Shown: positions 1 through 5,295, counted from the stretch's first letter. The stretch is 6,130 bases of DNA from Ruminococcaceae bacterium UBA1691 (GCA_002320555.1 DCJV01000004.1:501-6630); one strand, 5' to 3'. Translations and numbers: made by a program. The notes: generated by a model from the sequence alone, not told the origin.

Positions 1-70
1 CGCGCGGCCTGAGCGCATTTCAATGTCTTCTTCCCTTGTCAAGGCAAACAAAAAGAAGCATAATGCAGAA

Positions 71-102
71 ATTTTACGAATGGTTCTTGTGTATTTTACG
101 AA
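71..102. repeat. Two exact 10-bp direct repeats ATTTTACGAA, 22 bp apart
   Basis: ATTTTACGAA occurs at 71-80 and again at 93-102, so the copies start 22 bp apart, about two helical turns. On the minus strand each copy contains TAAAAT, which resembles a -10 box, but no matching -35 was found at the right distance. The repeat is plainly present. A role as a protein-binding site is only a guess, and no confident gene is visible on either side of it apart from the 3' end of mntP. Confidence 0.5.
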
Positions 103-128
103 ACGATATCCCTTTTTCGAGCAGACTG

Positions 129-158
129 AGGCCGTCTGAAATTTTTTCCAGACGGCCT
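129..158 (-). terminator. Strong stem-loop downstream of mntP, possible terminator; contains GCCGTCTGAA
   Basis: AGGCCGTCTG (129-138) and CAGACGGCCT (149-158) form a perfect 10-bp stem with a 10-base A/T loop, 37 bases beyond the mntP stop codon. This position suits a transcription terminator or 3' end-protecting hairpin for mntP. However, the flank after the stem on the minus strand (CAGTCTGCTCG) is not a T tract, so it is not a classical intrinsic terminator. A competing stem can form between CAGAC (122-126) and GTCTG (134-138). The 5' arm plus the first loop bases reads GCCGTCTGAA, identical to the core Neisseria DNA uptake sequence, which also tends to occur in terminator hairpins. In this genomic context that may be chance. 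Confidence 0.5.
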
Positions 159-194
159 GTGTGGCTAGCTATCTTCGGTTTTTATGACGCCTTC

Positions 195-770
195 TTATGC
201 TCCGCCCGTCATATGTTCAATCAAAATTTTCAATCCAATTGCAATCAGGATCACGCCACCTAGGAGCTTTGCCCGCTGGCCCAAAAAAGCACCGAATCTT
301 TTGCCGATTGCAGCGCCGATCAGACACAGGGCACAGGTGACGATGCCGATTATCGCGGCCGCGGCCGCAATATTGGTGTCGATCAGGGCAAAGCTCACGC
401 CGACGGCGAGCGCGTCAATGCTGGTGGCAATGCCTTGTATCAGCAGGATACGTAGGGTAAAGGGGCGCTTTTCCGGACAGCCTTCCGGGTGGCGCATTTC
501 CCGGATTGCCTCAGCGAGCATATGGCCGCCGATCAATCCCAGCAGGATGAAGGCGATCCAGTGGTCGACGGATGAGATGGCCCTGCTGAAGAAACGGCCC
601 GCAAAATAACCGACAACCGGCATGACAGCCTGGAAAACGCCAAAGGTGACAGCGGAGAGAATCGCCTGGCTGCGCCTGAAATTTTGGTAACACAGGCCGT
701 TGGAGAGGGAGACGGCAAAGGCATCCATTGCGAGACCGCAGGCGAGAAGGAGGAGGGTGACAGAATCCAT
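195..770 (-). CDS. mntP: MntP (YebN) family manganese efflux pump
   Basis: Inner-membrane exporter of Mn2+ that protects the cell from manganese excess. The 191-residue product has the size and layout of the family: about six hydrophobic helices in two related halves. Each half has a membrane-embedded aspartate in a matching motif, LAMDAFAVS near residues 13-21 (Asp16) and TSIDALAVG near 116-124 (Asp119). The first half also carries FGVFQAVMP (43-51), typical of MntP. An in-frame start further upstream at 863 would lie inside the leader terminator. The start at 770 is preferred because it gives the standard N-terminus and follows AAAGGA by 8 bases. The gene has its own promoter at 958-986 and a Mn2+-sensing riboswitch in its leader, a known arrangement for this family that strongly supports the assignment. 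Transcription probably ends near the hairpin at 129-158. Confidence 0.95.
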   Translation of the reverse strand: MDSVTLLLLACGLAMDAFAVSLSNGLCYQNFRRSQAILSAVTFGVFQAVMPVVGYFAGRFFSRAISSVDHWIAFILLGLIGGHMLAEAIREMRHPEGCPEKRPFTLRILLIQGIATSIDALAVGVSFALIDTNIAAAAAIIGIVTCALCLIGAAIGKRFGAFLGQRAKLLGGVILIAIGLKILIEHMTGGA

Positions 771-827
771 GAGCAGTACAGTCCTTTCTTTGTACATCAG
801 AATCGTATGAAAGCGCCAGCGGGAAAT

Positions 828-867
828 AAAAAAACTCATGTACAACCCTGATGGGCTGTACATGAGT
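828..867 (-). terminator. Intrinsic terminator in the mntP leader (riboswitch expression platform)
   Basis: Read on the minus strand, ACTCATGTACA (867-857) pairs perfectly over 11 bp with TGTACATGAGT (844-834). Three further G-C pairs form inside the loop. The stem runs directly into seven T residues (834-828). It sits between the riboswitch aptamer and the mntP ribosome-binding site. The start of its 5' arm (867-865) overlaps the 3' strand of aptamer helix P1. This fits the known behaviour of antiterminating yybP-ykoY switches, where Mn2+ binding stabilises P1 and hinders the terminator. The inferred outcome is read-through and MntP synthesis when Mn2+ is high. Confidence 0.88.
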
Positions 868-952
868 CTTGTTCATTAAGGCAAGCCAGGCTTTTGGCCA
901 GTATGTTGGCTTGACACGCGGAAGTCCGCGCGAACTACTCCCTCACAAAGCT
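865..952 (-). ncRNA. yybP-ykoY manganese riboswitch aptamer
   Basis: The minus-strand leader of mntP shows the conserved parts of this class in order. GGGAGTAG (942-935) is the signature of the first internal loop. It is followed by a 7-bp hairpin P2 (CGCGCGG 932-926 with CCGCGTG 921-915). P3 follows as seven perfect pairs (CAAGCCA 913-907 with TGGCTTG 888-882). Between the P3 arms lie the AACATAC motif (907-901) and a small P4 hairpin (GGC 899-897 with GCC 891-889). P1 is closed by AGCTTTGT (952-945) with ACAAGACT (872-865), with one mismatch and one G-U pair. In known members the two loops dock and form the Mn2+ site. Its position ahead of mntP and the terminator just downstream agree with this. 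The outer ends of P1 are approximate. Confidence 0.92.
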
Positions 953-957
953 GTTTC

Positions 958-986
958 AGCATACTGCAAAAGCAGTCTCTTGTCAA
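958..986 (-). promoter_or_regulatory. Housekeeping (sigma-A type) promoter for the mntP leader
   Basis: On the minus strand a perfect -35 TTGACA (986-981) is followed by a 17-bp spacer and a -10 TATGCT (963-958, four of six consensus positions). Transcription would start around 951, just at the 5' end of the riboswitch aptamer, which supports the assignment. The promoter lies in the short gap after the AbrB-family gene, so mntP need not depend on read-through from that gene. Confidence 0.8.
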
Positions 987-1038
987 GGAAAAAACTGGCT
1001 CGGCACTGCAGCTGGCCTTTTTGCCCGAAGCGGTGCGC

Positions 1039-1290
1039 TTACTCGACGATGACGTTGAGCTTGCGCACGCAATCGGGGCATACACGGTGGCCCTTGTACT
1101 CGACCGCGTTTTCTACGTCGCCGCAGAAGATGCACGCGGGCGCATACTTTTTGAGGATGATTTTGTCCCCGTCTACAAAGACTTCGACGGAATCCTCACC
1201 GTCTTCGATGTTGAACTGCCTGCGCAGCTCCTTCGGCAGGACGATTCTTCCCATTTCATCAACAGGCCTTACCATACCGATGGACTTCAT
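1039..1290 (-). CDS. AbrB/SpoVT-family transcriptional regulator with C-terminal Cys4 zinc-ribbon-like tail
   Basis: Small DNA-binding transition-state type regulator of 83 residues. The N-terminal half is a typical swapped-hairpin AbrB domain: MKSIGMVRPVDEMGRIVLPK followed by ELRRQFNIEDGEDSVEVFVD and KIILKKY. The C-terminal third has two CxxC pairs, CIFC (Cys53, Cys56) and CPDC (Cys71, Cys74), suggesting a small zinc ribbon. This AbrB-plus-cysteines form is common in Clostridia. A GTG nine bases upstream (1299) is in frame, but it lies only one base after the AGGGAG ribosome-binding site. The ATG at 1290 has a 10-base spacing and gives the usual N-terminus, so it was chosen. A candidate promoter lies at 1380-1408, and GGTAC repeats just downstream of it could be an operator. 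Targets are unknown; closeness to mntP does not prove that it regulates mntP. Confidence 0.9.
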   Translation of the reverse strand: MKSIGMVRPVDEMGRIVLPKELRRQFNIEDGEDSVEVFVDGDKIILKKYAPACIFCGDVENAVEYKGHRVCPDCVRKLNVIVE

Positions 1291-1358
1291 AGTTACCACA
1301 CTCCCTTTTTATTGCGAATCCGCCGACGGATAACGGTTCCTTTCGGGGGATTTCGCGG

Positions 1359-1387
1359 GGTACATCGTACCTTATATATAATGTACC
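1359..1387. promoter_or_regulatory. GGTAC/GTACC repeat cluster at the abrB-type gene promoter, possible operator
   Basis: GGTAC-ATC-GTACC (1359-1371) is an inverted repeat with a 3-base spacer. A further GTACC lies at 1383-1387, so GGTACAT (1359-1365) and ATGTACC (1381-1387) form a wider 7-bp inverted repeat. On the minus strand the two forward-oriented copies begin 16 bases apart. The cluster covers the candidate -10 and start site of the regulator gene. This placement fits an operator, perhaps for autoregulation, but no known protein consensus was matched. Confidence 0.35.
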
Positions 1388-1408
1388 AGTTACTGACATT
1401 AAAGTCAA
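1380..1408 (-). promoter_or_regulatory. Candidate promoter for the AbrB-family gene
   Basis: On the minus strand TTGACT (1408-1403, five of six consensus) is followed by 17 bases and TACATT (1385-1380, four of six). The predicted start near 1373 would give a leader of about 83 bases before the ATG at 1290. The -10 region overlaps the GGTAC repeat cluster. An alternative -10 in the TATATA run just downstream would need a spacer over 20 bp and is less likely. Confidence 0.5.
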
Positions 1409-1443
1409 GCAAAATATCAACAAACTTTGACAAGAAATTTGGG

Positions 1444-1470
1444 ATAAAATTACTAAAAATTCAATACAAT
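1444..1470 (+). promoter_or_regulatory. Candidate sigma-E-like (mother-cell) promoter for spmAB
   Basis: ATA (1444-1446) is followed by 16 bases and AATACAAT (1463-1470). This fits the older Bacillus sigma-E pattern ATA-16-CATACA-T, with seven of eight -10 positions matching. In Bacillus subtilis the spm genes belong to a sigma-E dependent sporulation operon, so such a promoter is expected here. The start site would fall near 1477, about 50 bases before spmA. TTGACA at 1427-1432 could be a housekeeping -35, but no good -10 lies 16-18 bases after it. The region is A/T-rich, so a chance match is possible. Confidence 0.4.
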
Positions 1471-1526
1471 TGGAAGTAATGAGGAAATATACAGAATATG
1501 GATTTTGAAAGGAGAAAAAATATAAT

Positions 1527-2117
1527 ATGATGAATTATATTTGGGCCGGTATGATGATTTTGGCATTTTTATCGGCAGCCTGGAAGGGAAATATGCAGGC
1601 GCTCTCCAATGCAATTATGGCGGGTGCGTCGGACGCTGTTTCCCTCTGCATTAAGCTGCTTGGCGCACTGTGCCTGTGGGGCGGGCTGATGGAAATTGCA
1701 AAGGCTTCCGGACTGACCAAAGCTGTCAGCCGGTTGATGTCACCCCTGCTTCGGCTTCTGTTTCCTCGTCTGAAAAAAGATTCCCCGGCAATGAATGCAA
1801 TCTCCATGAATATCACAGCAAATCTGTTTGGACTCGGCAACGCTGCCACGCCGCTGGGCCTCACTGCGATGCGTAGCCTGCAACAGGAAAATCCCAATCC
1901 AGCGGTGGCAACCGATGAGATGGTGAATTTTGTTGTGCTCAATACGGCGGCGCTTCATCTGGTCCCCACCACCATCGCGCTCTTGCGGCAGGAATATGGA
2001 GCAGCCGTACCGATGGATATCATGCCTGCTGCCTGGCTGACCTCTGCAGCCGCGCTGTGCGTGGGCCTGACAATGGCGTGGCTTCTCAGAGGCAAGCGGA
2101 AGAAACAGTCAGGATAG
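1527..2117 (+). CDS. spmA: Spore maturation protein A
   Basis: Membrane protein needed in Bacillus for proper spore core dehydration and heat resistance; it acts with SpmB in the developing spore envelope. The product is 196 residues, the normal SpmA length. It has the nucleoside-recognition (Gate) type domain with several hydrophobic helices, around residues 5-20, 40-55, 125-150 and 165-188. The highly recognisable segment MNAISMNITANLFGLGNAAT (about 89-108) is followed by TPLGLTAMRSL. Hydrophobic helices bearing GLGNAATP-like motifs are characteristic of SpmA. The start has GAAAGGAG about 12 bases upstream of tandem ATG codons at 1527 and 1530; the first is used, though the second is possible. 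spmB follows after 42 bases in the same operon. Mother-cell expression from the candidate sigma-E-like promoter is inferred. Confidence 0.95.
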   Translation: MMNYIWAGMMILAFLSAAWKGNMQALSNAIMAGASDAVSLCIKLLGALCLWGGLMEIAKASGLTKAVSRLMSPLLRLLFPRLKKDSPAMNAISMNITANLFGLGNAATPLGLTAMRSLQQENPNPAVATDEMVNFVVLNTAALHLVPTTIALLRQEYGAAVPMDIMPAAWLTSAAALCVGLTMAWLLRGKRKKQSG

Positions 2118-2159
2118 TCCCAAAGAATATTGGAAAGGCATTAGGAAAGGGCGGTTGGT

Positions 2160-2684
2160 ATGGAGAATTTCGGAATGTGGATTTTGCCGATTATTGTCAT
2201 TTTTATTATCATACACGGGTTGGTGCATGGTGTCAAGGTGTTTGACTGTTTTCTGGAGGGTGCAAAGACAGGGTTTGATACCTTTCGATCTCTGCTTGCG
2301 CCGCTGGTCGGCCTGGTCATGGCAGTATCCATGCTGCGGGAATCAGGCGGGCTGGAAATCCTGATGTGGCTGATGGACCCGCTTTCCCGGGTGATGGGGC
2401 TCCCGCGCGAGGTGATGCCGCTGGCCATTCTGAGCCCGCTGTCCGGCAGCGGGTCACTGACGATGTTTCAGCAAATTTTGAAAATCAGCGGCCCGGATTC
2501 CTTCGTCGGTCGGGTCGCCAGCGTCATGATGGGGTCCTCGGAAACCACGTTTTATGCGGTTACGGTGTATTATGGCGCGGTGGGTGTGAAGAAAACACGC
2601 CACACCATTCCGGCGGCCCTGTGCGCGGACATGACATGCTTTCTGCTTTCAGCGCTTACGGTCCGGCTGCTGATGGGCAGATAG
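2160..2684 (+). CDS. spmB: Spore maturation protein B
   Basis: Partner of SpmA in spore maturation; loss of either in Bacillus gives spores with a wetter, less heat-resistant core. The 174-residue product is close to the usual SpmB length. It begins with a hydrophobic helix (about 6-22), has further helices near 45-60, 85-95 and 150-170, and carries the conserved LSPLSGSGSLTMFQQIL (about 92-108) and ASVMMGSSETTFYAVTVYYG (about 120-139). The ATG at 2160 is preceded by AGGAAAGGG at suitable spacing. It is separated from spmA by 42 bases with no terminator, so the two are probably cotranscribed. dacB, their neighbour in Bacillus, is absent here: the next gene belongs to a separate transporter operon with its own promoter. 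Confidence 0.95.
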   Translation: MENFGMWILPIIVIFIIIHGLVHGVKVFDCFLEGAKTGFDTFRSLLAPLVGLVMAVSMLRESGGLEILMWLMDPLSRVMGLPREVMPLAILSPLSGSGSLTMFQQILKISGPDSFVGRVASVMMGSSETTFYAVTVYYGAVGVKKTRHTIPAALCADMTCFLLSALTVRLLMGR

Positions 2685-2715
2685 GGCATTGCAACCGGGC
2701 AAAAATCTGCACAAT

Positions 2716-2760
2716 GATGAATTTTTATGCAAAATAGACTTTTGTTTATACAAATTCACT
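2716..2760 (+). promoter_or_regulatory. Two ARG-box-like sites upstream of the amino acid ABC operon
   Basis: The first site (2716-2733) reads TGAAT-TTTT-ATGCA in its core. It matches 16 of 18 positions of the ArgR/AhrC operator pattern WNTGAATWWWWATTCANW by eye. The second site (2743-2760) has a perfect ATTCA half (2754-2758) but a weak left half, matching about 15 of 18, and it ends two bases before the -35 box. Their centres are 27 bp apart, wider than the 21 bp usual in Escherichia coli. If real, arginine-dependent control of the importer would follow. The DNA is A/T-rich, so chance similarity cannot be excluded. Confidence 0.3.
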
Positions 2761-2761
2761 A

Positions 2762-2789
2762 TTGCCAATTTGAAAAGGCGTGCTATAAT
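2762..2789 (+). promoter_or_regulatory. Strong housekeeping promoter of the amino acid ABC transporter operon
   Basis: TTGCCA (2762-2767, five of six) is followed by a 16-base spacer and a perfect TATAAT (2784-2789). A TG dinucleotide at 2781-2782 makes an extended -10. The start site is predicted near 2796. This decides the gene start as well: the ATG at 2788 and anything upstream lie within or before the promoter and cannot be the start of the binding-protein gene. Confidence 0.82.
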
Positions 2790-2832
2790 GGAGCTATCCA
2801 AAAAGATGAAGGAACTGTTGGAGAGGATGGTC

Positions 2833-3663
2833 ATGAAGATGAAGAAGGTTATGAAAGCGCTGTCCCTACTGATGGCGGCCGTGCTTGTGCTCGCATGCTT
2901 CGCAGGGTGCACGGGCGGCAATGGAGCGCAGGAGAGCACGAATGCGGCAGGCGCGAGCAATACGCAGACTCTGAGCAAGGTCGATCAGATTAAGGCGAAG
3001 GGTGAGCTTGTCATGCTTACCAATGCGACTTTTCCGCCATTTGAGTATATAGAAGGTGGAGAAGTAGTTGGTGTTGATGTTGATATTGCCAATGAAATTG
3101 CCAAGGAACTTGGCGTTAAGCTCACGGTTCAGGATATGGAATTTGACTTAATTACCGATTATATTAAGGCAGGGAAGGGGGATATTGGCGCTGCTGGCAT
3201 CTCTATTTCGGACGAGCGTAAAAAGCAGGTCGATTTTTCCAACGAGTATATCACATCGACCCAGTATGTGATCGTTCCGGCTGGCACAGACACCAAGAGC
3301 TTCAAGCTGGACGGCAAGGTGATCGGTGTGCAGGAAGGCACGACTGGCGATATTTATTATGCGAGTGAGCCTAAGGTGATCAAGGCAAAGGAAGTCAAAA
3401 AGTATAAGTCCGCCATTGATGCGGCTGCCGATATGCTGCTTGGCCGAGTGGACTGCGTGATCATTGATGAATTGCCGGCGAAGAAGATTACGGAAAAGAA
3501 CAGTGGCAAGATGATTTGCTACAATCCTGGCTATGAGCCGGAGTCCTATGCAATTGCGATTCCGAAGGGCAGCGATGATCTGGCACAGGTTGTCAATCAG
3601 GTGCTTACACGCCTAAAGGACGAAGGGAAGATCGACCAATATCTGCTCAATCATACCTCATAA
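2833..3663 (+). CDS. Amino acid ABC transporter substrate-binding lipoprotein (SBP family 3)
   Basis: Membrane-anchored receptor that captures a polar amino acid outside the cell and delivers it to the adjacent permease. The 276-residue product starts with a lipoprotein signal: basic MKMKKVMK, a hydrophobic stretch (about 9-21) and a lipobox ending FAGC (Cys26; Cys22 is an alternative). The mature part has the two-lobe family 3 fold. Visible markers are FPPFEY (67-72), VVGVDVDIANEIAKELG (78-94), and SDERKKQVDFS (126-136), whose Arg129 corresponds to the residue binding the ligand carboxylate. GVQEGTTGD (165-173) and CVIIDE (208-213) follow; Asp212 would contact the amino group. The start at 2833 follows GGAG by 9 bases; ATGs at 2806, 2827 and 2839 are less well placed. 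Substrate cannot be fixed from sequence: arginine, glutamine, cystine or another amino acid are possible. Confidence 0.92.
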   Translation: MKMKKVMKALSLLMAAVLVLACFAGCTGGNGAQESTNAAGASNTQTLSKVDQIKAKGELVMLTNATFPPFEYIEGGEVVGVDVDIANEIAKELGVKLTVQDMEFDLITDYIKAGKGDIGAAGISISDERKKQVDFSNEYITSTQYVIVPAGTDTKSFKLDGKVIGVQEGTTGDIYYASEPKVIKAKEVKKYKSAIDAAADMLLGRVDCVIIDELPAKKITEKNSGKMICYNPGYEPESYAIAIPKGSDDLAQVVNQVLTRLKDEGKIDQYLLNHTS

Positions 3664-3692
3664 AACAAAATCGTACATAAGCTTTGTTGAGG

Positions 3693-3732
3693 ACGGCAGG
3701 CGATTTCAGAAGGGTCGCCTGCTGTTATTTCT
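3693..3732 (+). terminator. Intercistronic stem-loop between binding protein and permease genes, weak terminator
   Basis: ACGGCAGGCGA (3693-3703) pairs with TCGCCTGCTGT (3715-3725) over 11 bp including one G-T pair, with an 11-base loop. It is followed by an interrupted T-rich run (TGTTATTTCT, 3723-3732). The permease ribosome-binding site follows at once. Such a structure after a binding-protein gene commonly gives partial termination or protects the upstream mRNA, so that binding protein exceeds permease. The weak T tract argues for leakiness, which the downstream genes require because no promoter is evident between them. Confidence 0.65.
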
Positions 3733-3756
3733 CAGTGCGGAGCTGGGAGGAATTTT

Positions 3757-4440
3757 ATGGAGTTTTTCGACTATCTCTATCAGCTGCTCATTGCGGATAA
3801 GCAGTACATGACTATTTTGAAGGGCCTTGGCAATACCTTGTTGATTGCTGCGGTTGCCGCTGTCATCGGCATTACGCTGGGTATGCTGGTGACAATGATT
3901 AAATATTTTTGCAAAGGAAGAAAAGCGATTCGTCCGCTGGAATGGCTTTGCGATATTTATATCACTGCCATTCGCGGAACGCCGGTTATGGTACAATTGT
4001 TTATCTGGTCGCTTGTCATCTTGGCCTCATGGAAGAATGCGCTGCCGATTGCCTGCATTGGCTTCGGATTCAATTCTGGCGCATATGTAGCGGAAATTAT
4101 CCGTGCGGGAATCGCTGCTGTCGATTCCGGCCAGGAGGAGGCAAGCCGCTCTCTAGGTTTGTCCAAAGCGGCGACGATGCGTTATATCATTATGCCGCAG
4201 GCCATTAAAAATATCCTGCCCGCATTGGGCAATGAATTTATTGTACTGCTCAAGGAAACGTCGGTGGCGGGTTATATTGCAGTTAATGATCTGACCCGGG
4301 CGGGCGCAATTATTAAAAGTGTCACATTTGACCCTAATATTTATTTTGTGATTGCCCTGATTTACCTCGTAATGGTTCTGGGGCTGACAAAGCTGCTGCG
4401 ACTGCTTGAAAGGAGGCTGGCGAAGAGTGATAAAGGTTGA
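3757..4440 (+). CDS. Polar amino acid ABC transporter permease (HisM/GlnP family)
   Basis: Integral membrane subunit forming the translocation pore, probably as a homodimer since only one permease gene is present. The 227-residue protein is of normal family length and has about five hydrophobic helices, including GNTLLIAAVAAVIGITLG (25-42). RGTPVMVQLF (73-82) is typical of the His/Glu/Gln/Arg permease group. The cytoplasmic EAA coupling loop is clear at 127-149, with EEASRSLGLSK and MPQA. This loop docks onto the ATPase. The ATG follows GGGAGGAATTTT at good spacing. It lies 93 bases after the binding-protein gene, separated by a stem-loop, and overlaps the ATPase gene by 14 bases, indicating translational coupling. 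Substrate specificity cannot be read from the permease itself. Confidence 0.94.
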   Translation: MEFFDYLYQLLIADKQYMTILKGLGNTLLIAAVAAVIGITLGMLVTMIKYFCKGRKAIRPLEWLCDIYITAIRGTPVMVQLFIWSLVILASWKNALPIACIGFGFNSGAYVAEIIRAGIAAVDSGQEEASRSLGLSKAATMRYIIMPQAIKNILPALGNEFIVLLKETSVAGYIAVNDLTRAGAIIKSVTFDPNIYFVIALIYLVMVLGLTKLLRLLERRLAKSDKG

Positions 4441-5149
4441 GGGCCTGAAAAAGGCATTCGGGGATCATCTGGTCCTCAAAGGCATCGATTATGAAATCCA
4501 AAAGGGCGAGAAGATCGTCGTCGTCGGCCCCTCCGGCTCCGGCAAGAGCACCTTCCTGCGCTGCCTGAACCTTTTGGAGAAGCCGACGGAGGGCAAGATC
4601 TGGTTTGAGGATCAGCTCATCACCGACCCGAAGGCGAAGCTCGACGAGATCCGCGAGCATATGGGCATGGTGTTTCAGCAGTTCAACCTTTTCAACAACC
4701 TGACGATTCTGAAAAATATCACACTCGCCCCTGTCAAGCTCAAGCTCATGAGCAAGGAGGAGGCCGATGAAAAGGCCTTCCAGCTGCTCGACCGCATCGG
4801 TTTGCGGGACAAGGCCGACGCGTATCCGTCCCAGCTCTCCGGCGGGCAGAAGCAGCGCATCGCGATTGTCCGTGCGCTGGCGATGAACCCGAAGGTGATG
4901 CTCTTTGACGAGCCGACGAGCGCGCTCGACCCGGAGATGGTCGGTGAGGTGCTTGCCGTGATGAAGGAGCTCGCGGAGAGCGGGATGACGATGTTCGTCG
5001 TCACGCACGAGATGGGCTTTGCCCGCGAGGTGGGCACAAGAGTGGTGTTCATGGACGACGGGCAAATATTGGAGGAAAACACGCCGCAGGAATTCTTTGA
5101 GCATCCGCAGAACCCGCGGCTGCAGGATTTTCTCTCCAAGGTGCTGTAG
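4427..5149 (+). CDS. Polar amino acid ABC transporter ATP-binding protein (GlnQ/HisP type)
   Basis: ATPase that drives the importer. All nucleotide-binding motifs are intact: Walker A GPSGSGKST (34-42), Q-loop FQQFNLF (83-89), signature LSGGQ (137-141), Walker B VMLFDE (157-162), D-loop SALD (165-168) and switch His194 in VVTHEMG. The 240-residue length is standard for GlnQ-like subunits. The GTG at 4427 is chosen as start: it has AGGAGG 10 bases upstream (4411-4416) and gives the family N-terminus MIKVEGLKKAFG. An in-frame TTG at 4406 would include the ribosome-binding site itself in the coding region. The gene overlaps the permease end by 14 bases. Its codons are far richer in third-position G/C than those of the permease. 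A strong terminator follows directly. Confidence 0.95.
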   Translation: MIKVEGLKKAFGDHLVLKGIDYEIQKGEKIVVVGPSGSGKSTFLRCLNLLEKPTEGKIWFEDQLITDPKAKLDEIREHMGMVFQQFNLFNNLTILKNITLAPVKLKLMSKEEADEKAFQLLDRIGLRDKADAYPSQLSGGQKQRIAIVRALAMNPKVMLFDEPTSALDPEMVGEVLAVMKELAESGMTMFVVTHEMGFAREVGTRVVFMDDGQILEENTPQEFFEHPQNPRLQDFLSKVL

Positions 5150-5172
5150 TAATCTAAAATCGTTGTTATAAC

Positions 5173-5221
5173 AAGCGTGCGCAGGCTATGCCGGATGGCT
5201 GCGCACGCTTTTATTTTATTT
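5173..5221 (+). terminator. Intrinsic terminator of the amino acid ABC operon
   Basis: AAGCGTGCGCAG (5173-5184) pairs perfectly over 12 bp with CTGCGCACGCTT (5199-5210), followed by TTTTATTTTATTT (5209-5221). It begins 24 bases after the ATPase stop codon. A perfect 12-bp palindrome TTGTTATAACAA (5163-5174) lies just before it and overlaps its first two bases. The T tract is only on the plus strand side, so the terminator acts on the transporter transcript. Confidence 0.93.
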
Positions 5222-5295
5222 GCAAAATGATATGCGGTATGCACTGGAGTTGGGATACGACTTGACGAGCTGGCTATATCTCATGGTAAAAGGAG

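Noticed and set aside
14..42. TTGACA on the minus strand at 42-37 as a promoter for a gene off the left edge
   Set aside because: The -35 is perfect, but no acceptable -10 lies 15-19 bases downstream, and no gene can be confirmed in the remaining bases.
2..139. Plus-strand frame open from the left edge to a TGA at 137-139, possibly the end of a gene outside the window
   Set aside because: Only 45 codons, no recognisable family, no ribosome-binding site before the internal ATG at 23. The stop lies inside the hairpin. It cannot be judged without upstream sequence.
36..263. 75-codon plus-strand frame starting at a TTG
   Set aside because: No ribosome-binding site, crosses the hairpin at 129-158 and runs antisense into mntP; composition is not protein-like.
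184..609. 141-codon plus-strand frame opposite mntP
   Set aside because: Antisense shadow of a clearly identified membrane protein gene.
986..1038. Terminator for the AbrB-family gene before the T run on the minus strand near 993-988
   Set aside because: T residues are present but only a weak stem with several wobbles or mismatches could be drawn before them; not convincing by eye.
2677..2710. Inverted repeat GCAGAT (2677-2682) / ATCTGC (2705-2710) with inner TTGC/GCAA at the end of spmB, as a terminator
   Set aside because: The stem is short, interrupted, overlaps the stop codon and has no T tract directly after it, so termination of spmAB here is not supported.
4334..5104. Long minus-strand frame of 256 codons opposite the ATPase gene
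   Set aside because: Shadow of the strongly G/C3-biased ATPase gene; rich in His, Leu and Arg with low complexity, no start signal. The plus-strand protein has every ABC motif.
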